The notes under the pieces were generated by a model that worked only from the letters and a program-made list of their open reading frames with translations, ran no database searches and had not been told where the DNA came from. A stretch of 5,479 nucleotides of DNA, from contig DJNB01000111.1 in the NCBI GenBank assembly GCA_002435545.1, positions 1,096-6,574 on the forward strand, written 5' to 3'. Shown in pieces: positions 1 through 4,893 of the stretch. A program made the position numbers and the translations under genes. Each line of letters begins with the position of its first letter. Position 1 is the first letter of the stretch. Source of the DNA: Lachnoclostridium sp. UBA6475 (lineage in GTDB: Bacteria > Bacillota > Clostridia > Lachnospirales > Lachnospiraceae).

Positions 1-383
1 CTCTGAATCGGAAGAGCAATGAGAAAATTATGGAATTTGAAGAATACTCCTCCCAGATATTGGCAAAAATTGAGCGCAATCATGAAGAAGTCGTTTTTAT
101 GTATCAGATGCTCTCGGACAAAGAAGAAGAAATGAAACAATTGTATCATTCCCAGCCGGATCAGAAAGCCCCGCTGCCAGAGCCACTGCCGAAAAATGAA
201 AAGAAGGCCAGAAAGCCGCAGGCGCAGAAAGAAGAGAAGCCGGTTAAAAAACAGGATAAAGAAGAACTCAATAAACAGATGATCGAACTGCATCACCGCG
301 GAAAAAGTGTATTGGAAATATCCAAACTTCTGCATGTCGGGCAGGGAGAAGTACAATTGGTTTTATCACTATATGACAAGTGA
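1..383 (+). CDS. DUF6115-like coiled-coil/HTH protein, 5'-truncated (possible SwrB positional counterpart)
   Basis: The frame is open to the left edge: nine codons precede the first ATG at 30 with no stop, and no convincing ribosome binding site precedes that ATG. The gene therefore most likely begins outside the window. The visible part has a charged, probably coiled-coil segment (EEYSSQILAKIERNHEE onward), a Lys/Glu/Pro-rich linker, and a C-terminal helix-turn-helix-like module. The module spans about the last 38 residues, with core HHRGKSVLEISKLLHVGQGE. This arrangement matches DUF6115-type proteins of Clostridia, which as I recall usually carry an N-terminal membrane helix; that part would be missing here. 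In Bacillus subtilis the gene just upstream of rpsB is swrB, a membrane-anchored activator of flagellar export, so a motility role is possible but inferred only from position and layout. Function is otherwise unknown. The next gene starts 14 bp downstream, so the two are probably co-transcribed. Confidence 0.78.
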   Translation, partial: LNRKSNEKIMEFEEYSSQILAKIERNHEEVVFMYQMLSDKEEEMKQLYHSQPDQKAPLPEPLPKNEKKARKPQAQKEEKPVKKQDKEELNKQMIELHHRGKSVLEISKLLHVGQGEVQLVLSLYDK

Positions 384-390
384 GATGAGG
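384..390 (+). promoter_or_regulatory. Ribosome binding site supporting a GTG start at 398
   Basis: The sequence GATGAGG directly follows the TGA stop of the upstream gene and lies 7 nt before the GTG at 398. From the in-frame ATG at 404 the distance is 13 nt, which is less favourable. The position suggests translational coupling with the preceding gene. Confidence 0.6.
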
Positions 391-397
391 TAGAATC

Positions 398-925
398 GTG
401 AAAATGAAATGGTTTTTAAGAGGGTTAGGCACAGGAATTATTGTTGCGACGCTTCTTTTATGTATCAGTTACCGCCAGCAGTCAGACCACAGCGAATTGA
501 TCAAAGAGGCAAAAAAAATCGGTATGGTTTTTCCGAAGGGAGAGACGGATACGGTAGAATTGGAGAAGACGGTGGAGAAGATCCAGAAAGAAAATGCCGC
601 CTCACAGGCTGCAGTAAGCACCTCCAATGAATCCGAACAGGACAAAAAGAGCAGAGAAAAGATGGAAAAAAGTAAAGAAGATATTACTTCCGTCTCAGCA
701 TATCAGAAGAAAAAGCGTACGGTTGTTGTCCTGCCGACAGAGGTTTTATCTTCGGAGACAATTACGAAAAAGTTAGAAGACGAGGGACTGGTTGCAGATG
801 CCAAAGAGTTTGATAAGTATCTGGAAGAATACGGATATGCCAAAAAGATCCGCAGTGGAAAATACAAGATTCCCAAAGATGCAGATTACGAAGAAATTGC
901 AAAAATCATAACAAAACAAAATTAG
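398..925 (+). CDS. Membrane-anchored MltG/YceG-like protein, LysM-like domain only
   Basis: This 175-aa protein starts at GTG 398; ATG 404 is an alternative giving two residues fewer. Residues 9-25 (GLGTGIIVATLLLCISY) form one transmembrane helix after a basic N-terminus, so the rest should lie outside the membrane. Residues about 30-107 are a charged, Glu/Lys/Ser-rich linker. Residues 108-175 resemble the N-terminal LysM-like module of MltG/YceG endolytic transglycosylases, with the pattern LSSETITKKLEDEGLV, an F..YL segment, then SGKYKIP and EEIAKII. MltG cleaves nascent peptidoglycan, but its catalytic YceG domain would follow this module, and here the frame ends at TAG. The protein is therefore unlikely to be an active transglycosylase and may bind glycan or a partner. 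The frame is clean, and short MltG-like proteins at this locus seem usual in Lachnospiraceae (from memory), so it is probably not a recent truncation. No terminator separates it from rpsB. Confidence 0.8.
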   Translation: MKMKWFLRGLGTGIIVATLLLCISYRQQSDHSELIKEAKKIGMVFPKGETDTVELEKTVEKIQKENAASQAAVSTSNESEQDKKSREKMEKSKEDITSVSAYQKKKRTVVVLPTEVLSSETITKKLEDEGLVADAKEFDKYLEEYGYAKKIRSGKYKIPKDADYEEIAKIITKQN

Positions 926-928
926 TTC

Positions 929-957
929 TTGCATTTTTGTTTATGATATGATAAAAT
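929..957 (+). promoter_or_regulatory. Probable sigma-A-type promoter of rpsB-tsf
   Basis: A -35-like TTGCAT (929-934) is followed after a 17-bp spacer by a -10-like TAAAAT (952-957), with a start expected near 964. Two overlapping TATGAT hexamers (942-947 and 947-952) look better as -10 boxes but have no -35 at the right distance. The region is A+T-rich and there is no terminator between the upstream gene and rpsB, so read-through may also contribute. Confidence 0.5.
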
Positions 958-963
958 AAATCG

Positions 964-1069
964 GATTGAAAAAACACGTTGACGGATTTTGGAAAAGGTG
1001 CTGCCTGTAAGACAGTCTTTCTGAAAGGAGAAGTCATCGGAAGAAAAAAACCATATGGAGGTAAGAAAA
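964..1069 (+). promoter_or_regulatory. rpsB 5' leader, possible autoregulatory region
   Basis: If the promoter at 929-957 is used, rpsB has a leader of about 106 nt, longer than needed for a ribosome binding site. It contains two very small potential hairpins (CTGT/ACAG at 1005-1015 and CTTT/AAAG at 1017-1027). It also has a Shine-Dalgarno-like AAAGGAG (1024-1030) with no start codon at a usable distance. Leaders of ribosomal protein operons are often bound by their own product, and S2 is known to control rpsB in E. coli. I do not recognise a named S2 leader motif here, so regulation is only inferred. Confidence 0.3.
1057..1062 (+). promoter_or_regulatory. Ribosome binding site fixing the rpsB start at 1070
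   Basis: GGAGGT lies 7 nt before the ATG at 1070. The upstream in-frame ATG at 1055 overlaps this site, so it cannot be the start served by it. Confidence 0.9.
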
Positions 1070-1810
1070 ATGAGTGTTATTTCAATGAAACAATTATTAG
1101 AAGCAGGTGTTCATTTCGGACATCAGACAAGAAGATGGAACCCTAAAATGGCTGAGTACATCTACACAGAGAGAAATGGTATCTATATCATCGATCTTCA
1201 GAAATCTGTAGGAAAAGTAGATGAAGCTTACAATGCGATCAAAGATATCGCAGCAGATGGCGGAAACATTCTTTTTGTTGGTACTAAGAAACAGGCACAG
1301 GAGTCTATCAAGACAGAGGCTGAGCGCTGCGGTATGTACTATGTAAATGAGAGATGGTTAGGTGGTATGCTTACAAACTTTAAGACTATCCAGACTCGTA
1401 TTGCTACATTAAAGAAGTATGAAGAGATGGAAGCAGACGGAACATTTGATGTTCTGCCTAAGAAGGAAGTTATCCAGATCAAGAAAGAGATGGAGAAGTT
1501 AGAGAAGAACCTTGGCGGTATCAAGGATATGAAGGACATCCCTGACATGATCTTTATCGTAGATCCTCGCAAGGAGAGAAACTGCGTACATGAGGCACAT
1601 ACACTTGGTATTCCACTTGTTGGTATCGCAGATACAAACTGTGATCCAGAAGAACTGGATTATGTAATTCCAGGTAACGATGATGCTATCAGAGCTGTAA
1701 AGCTGATCGTTTCTAAGATGGCAGATGCTGTTATCGAGGCAAACCAGGGAGCAGATGTAGAGACGGCAGAGGAAGCTGAATCTGCAGAAGCTGACGCAGC
1801 AGAAGAGTAA
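1070..1810 (+). CDS. rpsB: 30S ribosomal protein S2
   Basis: This 246-aa protein is a structural component of the small ribosomal subunit, needed for stable binding of S1-type activity and for translation initiation. The start at 1070 gives the canonical N-terminus MSVISMKQLLEAGVHFGHQT, the first S2 family signature. An in-frame ATG at 1055 would add five residues, but it overlaps the GGAGGT ribosome binding site. The second signature region begins at about residue 158 with PDMIFIVDPRKERN and continues through GIPLVGIADTNCDPEELDYV and IPGNDDAIRAVKLI. A charged helical, Lys/Glu-rich insertion lies at about residues 100-150. The last 20 or so residues are an acidic Ala/Glu tail, common and variable in S2. 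Length is normal for the family. Codon choice is strongly biased (mostly AAG for Lys), as expected for a highly expressed gene. tsf follows after 27 bp, the near-universal bacterial rpsB-tsf arrangement. Confidence 0.99.
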   Translation: MSVISMKQLLEAGVHFGHQTRRWNPKMAEYIYTERNGIYIIDLQKSVGKVDEAYNAIKDIAADGGNILFVGTKKQAQESIKTEAERCGMYYVNERWLGGMLTNFKTIQTRIATLKKYEEMEADGTFDVLPKKEVIQIKKEMEKLEKNLGGIKDMKDIPDMIFIVDPRKERNCVHEAHTLGIPLVGIADTNCDPEELDYVIPGNDDAIRAVKLIVSKMADAVIEANQGADVETAEEAESAEADAAEE

Positions 1811-1837
1811 GAAGTATCGGTTTAGGAGGACAAAAAA

Positions 1838-2773
1838 ATGGCAGCTATTACAGCTAGTATGGTAAAAGAGTTAAGAGAGATGTCTGGCGCTGGTATGATG
1901 GACTGTAAGAAGGCTCTTACAGAGACAGACGGTAATTTCGATAAGGCAATGGAGTTCCTTCGTGAGAAAGGACTTGCAACTGCTGCTAAGAAGGCAGGCA
2001 GAATTGCTGCAGAAGGTATCGTTATGACAACTGTCGTAGATGGCGGTAAGAAGGCAGCTATGGTAGAGGTTAATGCTGAGACAGACTTTGTTGCTAAGAA
2101 CGAAGTATTCCAGACATATGTAAAAGAAATCGTTGATCAGATTGTTTCTTCTGATGCGAAGGATGTAGAGGCGTTGAAGGCTGAGAAGTGGGCACTGGAT
2201 CCTTCTATGACAGTCGAAGAAAAGCATTCGGCTATGGTTGCAAAGATTGGCGAGAATATGAATATCCGTCGTTTTGAAAAAGTATCCTGCGACAACGGAA
2301 TGGTTGTAGATTACATCCATGCCGGCGGTAAGATCGGTGTATTGATCGCTGCAGAAACAGACAATACAGGCGACGCAGTTGTAGAATGCTTGAAAAACGT
2401 TGCAATGCAGGTTGCTGCTATGAATCCAAAGTATCTTTCTTCTGCAGATGTATCCGAAGAGTACAAGGAGAAAGAAAAAGAAGTTCTTTTGGCTCAGGCT
2501 AAAAATGATCCTAAAAATGCCAACAAACCGGATGAGATCATTGAGAAGATGATCATCGGCCGTCTTAACAAAGAATTGAAAGAAGTTTGTTTGACAGAGC
2601 AGGTTTATGTGAAAGCTGAAAACAAAGAGTCTGTTGCAAAATATGTAGATATGGTTGCAAAAGAAAATGGATGCAATATCACGTTGAAACAGTTTGTTCG
2701 TTTTGAAACCGGTGAAGGTCTCGAAAAGAAAAACGAAGATTTTGCAGCGGAAGTTGCTTCCCAGTTGAAGTAA
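1838..2773 (+). CDS. tsf: Translation elongation factor Ts
   Basis: EF-Ts is the cytoplasmic nucleotide exchange factor that releases GDP from EF-Tu. The protein has 311 aa, somewhat longer than the E. coli form (about 283), within the range of Firmicutes proteins. AGGAGG (1824-1829) lies 8 nt before the ATG. The N-terminal UBA-like domain (residues about 1-55) carries VKELREMSGAGMMDCKKAL and the GNFDKAMEFLREKG stretch. The hallmark TDFVAKN is at residues 82-88; its Asp-Phe pair corresponds to the E. coli residues that disturb the EF-Tu magnesium site. The core repeats follow, with a helical insertion around residues 205-250, and the C-terminus is normal. Lys and Leu codon choice changes from about position 2170 onward: AAG gives way to AAA and TTG becomes common. 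It forms an operon with rpsB that ends in a strong terminator. The usual neighbours pyrH and frr are absent downstream. Confidence 0.99.
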   Translation: MAAITASMVKELREMSGAGMMDCKKALTETDGNFDKAMEFLREKGLATAAKKAGRIAAEGIVMTTVVDGGKKAAMVEVNAETDFVAKNEVFQTYVKEIVDQIVSSDAKDVEALKAEKWALDPSMTVEEKHSAMVAKIGENMNIRRFEKVSCDNGMVVDYIHAGGKIGVLIAAETDNTGDAVVECLKNVAMQVAAMNPKYLSSADVSEEYKEKEKEVLLAQAKNDPKNANKPDEIIEKMIIGRLNKELKEVCLTEQVYVKAENKESVAKYVDMVAKENGCNITLKQFVRFETGEGLEKKNEDFAAEVASQLK

Positions 2774-2794
2774 TTCACGGATAAATGAAACTAC

Positions 2795-2839
2795 AAAGGC
2801 CATTGGCTGCCGCAGATTGCGGTAGTTAATGGCTTTTTT
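2795..2839 (+). terminator. Strong rho-independent terminator of rpsB-tsf
   Basis: The 5' arm 2795-2813 and 3' arm 2819-2837 pair over 19 bp without interruption around a 5-nt loop AGATT. The base next to the loop is a CCGC/GCGG clamp, and the 3' arm runs into a T6 tract (2834-2839). Four of the pairs are G-U wobbles (2798:2834, 2805:2827, 2806:2826, 2809:2823). In the transcript of the opposite strand these would become C-A mismatches, so the element is built for + strand termination. It lies 22 bp after the tsf stop. Confidence 0.95.
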
Positions 2840-2859
2840 GGTCGAAAATAAAATTTATG

Positions 2860-2888
2860 TTGGCATTTCCCTGAAAATCATGTATAAT
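2860..2888 (+). promoter_or_regulatory. Near-consensus sigma-A-type promoter of the sensor-GGDEF gene
   Basis: A -35 box TTGGCA (2860-2865) and a perfect -10 box TATAAT (2883-2888) are separated by exactly 17 bp. The expected start is near 2894-2896, giving a leader of about 50 nt before the preferred start codon at 2944. It lies just after the tsf terminator, so this gene forms a new transcription unit. No clear operator palindrome or riboswitch is visible around it. Confidence 0.82.
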
Positions 2889-2928
2889 AGAAATGTATAT
2901 GTATGCTTACAAAAAAAGGATTGCTATT

Positions 2929-2935
2929 GAGGGTG
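2929..2935 (+). promoter_or_regulatory. Ribosome binding site deciding the start at 2944
   Basis: GAGGGTG lies 8 nt before the ATG at 2944. The earlier in-frame ATGs at 2893 and 2899 sit at or beside the predicted transcription start and have no ribosome binding site. Confidence 0.72.
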
Positions 2936-2943
2936 ATTGCGTT

Positions 2944-4869
2944 ATGTTTAACAACCAAAGAAAAAATATATGTGTTATATTATGTGATGTGGCAGATCAT
3001 TATCAGGAACAGGTTTGCCGTGTGCTGACATCCAATGCACGCGTAAAAGGGTATAATCTCGCGTATTTTTCATTTTTCCTGACTTACGGGGTTGATACGA
3101 AAAATGGGCAGGGAGAAGCCAATATCATCAATTTGATTCCTTATGAAAACTTTGATGGTTTTATTGTCTGTCATGATACGTTTCAAAACAAAGAGGCGGT
3201 CATACAAATATTTCAATATATCAAAGATCGGACCAATGTGCCGGTCATCACTCTGCGCCGTCCGTGGGAAGACTATCCGTGTGTTTTGTCAAAAGATGAT
3301 GGCGCGATATGCAGTCTTGTACAGCATTTTGTAGACATACATGGATTTGATAAGATTGCTTTTTTGAGTGGTCCGAAAGATCATCCGGATGCGATTGAGC
3401 GTTTGAATGAGTATAAGCAGGGGCTGCAAAGCCGTAATATTCCATACGATGAGAATCTGGTTTACTACGGAAACTTTTGGAGAGACCGTGCCAAACTGGC
3501 AGCCAGATATTTTGCGTTTGAATTGAAGGAACGTCCGCAGGCTATTATGTGTGCCAATGATTATATGGCGCTTGCCGTCTGCAATGAATTGATCAGTATG
3601 GGGATTATGGTGCCGGATGACATCGCGGTTACCGGATATGATGATATATGGGAATCTACGATCAATATGCCGCCGATCACGACGGTTAAAATGCAGGTCG
3701 AAGAGATGAGCCAGATCGCATTTGAATCTTTGGAAAAAATGATGAATGGTGAAACCGTTCCCAAAGAACAATCCGTCCAAACCCAGATCGCCATTCGGAA
3801 TTCCTGTGGCTGTGAAGGAATGGACATTCAGGCAATGCTGAAAAAGCGGGTACGTCAGAGCCAGGAGCATGAAAAATTACTGGATCTGGTTCAAAACAAT
3901 ACTTATATGTTTGTGGAGATGTCAGATGTGGCAAGTGCAGAGAATCTCGTAGAACATGTCCGGCTGCTCGAATCCGAAGATAATTTTGTGGAACATTTCT
4001 TTATCTGCCTCGGAGAAGGGCGTGGAAAGATATATCCGAAATATTGTTCCAAAAAACCGGGCTATCCGCCACAGATGAAAGCCATTGGCAGCGTGCTGCA
4101 CCGCCGGGTCATCGATACAGAGTGCTTTGATACGACGGAACTGCTTCCCAAAGAGGCGACGACGCAGGAGCCGATGATATATTATTTCTTCCCATTGCAT
4201 AACTTACAGGATACGTTTGGATATTTTGCAATCAGTTACCAAGGGGAACATAGTTGTGAGCAGACGTTCCACAGCTGGATCGCGATTTTGGGAAATGCGT
4301 TGGAAAATCTTCGTTTGAAGCAGAAAACACATGCTTTGCTCGAAGAATTGAACAATTTATATATTCATGATGCCCTGACAGGACTTTTGAACCGGCGTGG
4401 ATATGAAAATGCCACAAGGGAAATGTACAACACAAGTATTGAACAGCATAAAAGTATGGCAATTTTTTCCATTGATATGGATAATCTGAAAATTGTCAAT
4501 GACCAGTTTGGCCATGCACAAGGTGACCTTGCGTTGAAAACCATTGCGAATGCGATGGAATATGCTGCTTCGAAAGGCGATCAGTGTGCCCGTATCGGAG
4601 GAGATGAATTTTCCGTCTTTGCTTTGGATTACGAGCAGGACGAGGCAGAACAGTTCTTAAAACGTTTTCATGAGTATTTAGAGGAGTTTAATCATACGAG
4701 CCAGCTTCCTTACAATGTATGGGCAAGTTGTGGATACTGCATTATTTCCGGAATTCATGATATGACCTTGGAAGAAGCGGTGATTGAAAGTGACGCCAGA
4801 CTTTATCAGGAAAAGAGAGAAAAGAAAGAAAAGTTTGCAAATGCGGTTTTGCGGAAAGAAGAAAGCTAA
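2944..4869 (+). CDS. Soluble LacI-type sensor - diguanylate cyclase (GGDEF) fusion
   Basis: This 641-aa protein (from ATG 2944; 658 aa if ATG 2893 is used) has no signal peptide or membrane helix, so it should act in the cytoplasm. Residues about 7-285 form a LacI/GalR-type periplasmic-binding fold: LSGP at 141-144, the ND pair at 205-206, and GYDD at 231-234. The usual LacI DNA-binding helix-turn-helix is absent. An RNSCGC motif (285-290) ends this part. Residues about 300-450 are a less clear, possibly GAF-like middle domain, followed by a linking helix (about 450-475). The GGDEF domain runs from DALTGLLNRR (476-485) to the C-terminus. It has metal ligand D511, guanine-binding N519, D528 and GGDEF at 552-556, spaced as in PleD. 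It should therefore make c-di-GMP from two GTP as a dimer. The inhibitory RxxD site reads SKGD (543-546), so product feedback is probably lost. The ligand is unknown; a sugar or nucleoside is plausible from the LacI fold. Confidence 0.93.
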   Translation: MFNNQRKNICVILCDVADHYQEQVCRVLTSNARVKGYNLAYFSFFLTYGVDTKNGQGEANIINLIPYENFDGFIVCHDTFQNKEAVIQIFQYIKDRTNVPVITLRRPWEDYPCVLSKDDGAICSLVQHFVDIHGFDKIAFLSGPKDHPDAIERLNEYKQGLQSRNIPYDENLVYYGNFWRDRAKLAARYFAFELKERPQAIMCANDYMALAVCNELISMGIMVPDDIAVTGYDDIWESTINMPPITTVKMQVEEMSQIAFESLEKMMNGETVPKEQSVQTQIAIRNSCGCEGMDIQAMLKKRVRQSQEHEKLLDLVQNNTYMFVEMSDVASAENLVEHVRLLESEDNFVEHFFICLGEGRGKIYPKYCSKKPGYPPQMKAIGSVLHRRVIDTECFDTTELLPKEATTQEPMIYYFFPLHNLQDTFGYFAISYQGEHSCEQTFHSWIAILGNALENLRLKQKTHALLEELNNLYIHDALTGLLNRRGYENATREMYNTSIEQHKSMAIFSIDMDNLKIVNDQFGHAQGDLALKTIANAMEYAASKGDQCARIGGDEFSVFALDYEQDEAEQFLKRFHEYLEEFNHTSQLPYNVWASCGYCIISGIHDMTLEEAVIESDARLYQEKREKKEKFANAVLRKEES

Positions 4870-4880
4870 CGGAACCGGAA

Positions 4881-4885
4881 AGGAG
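4881..4885 (+). promoter_or_regulatory. Ribosome binding site deciding the GTG start at 4894
   Basis: AGGAG lies 8 nt before GTG 4894. The ATG at 4889 is only 3 nt away and reads ATG-TTG-TGA, so it is not a gene start. Confidence 0.85.
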
Positions 4886-4893
4886 AAAATGTT

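Noticed and set aside
409..630. A 73-codon + strand frame inside the MltG-like gene
   Set aside because: It overlaps the supported frame, has no ribosome binding site and gives a low-complexity, charged translation.
979..1011. A second promoter for rpsB based on TTGACG at 979-984
   Set aside because: No -10-like hexamer lies at 16-18 bp; the nearest candidate (TGTAAG) is 21 bp away and poor.
1009..1019. An 11-bp dyad AAGAC-A-GTCTT as an operator
   Set aside because: It is short, lies within a leader rather than at the promoter, and matches no known operator.
979..1142. A TTG-started open frame through the rpsB leader into the rpsB start
   Set aside because: It has no Shine-Dalgarno sequence, is in a different frame from rpsB and encodes nothing recognisable; chance openness is likely.
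1871..2803. A 310-codon open frame on the - strand, antisense to nearly all of tsf
   Set aside because: Its translation is rich in Cys, Phe, Leu and Ser without any domain pattern, it has no ribosome binding site, and it mirrors the biased codons of tsf. It also starts inside the tsf terminator stem.
2840..2943. A c-di-GMP or other riboswitch in the leader of the cyclase gene
   Set aside because: The leader is only about 50 nt from the predicted start and shows no extended pairing or known aptamer core.
3289..3870. A 193-codon open frame on the - strand within the sensor-cyclase gene
   Set aside because: It lies opposite a clear LacI-type domain, and its translation looks like a reverse-complement shadow with no recognisable motif.
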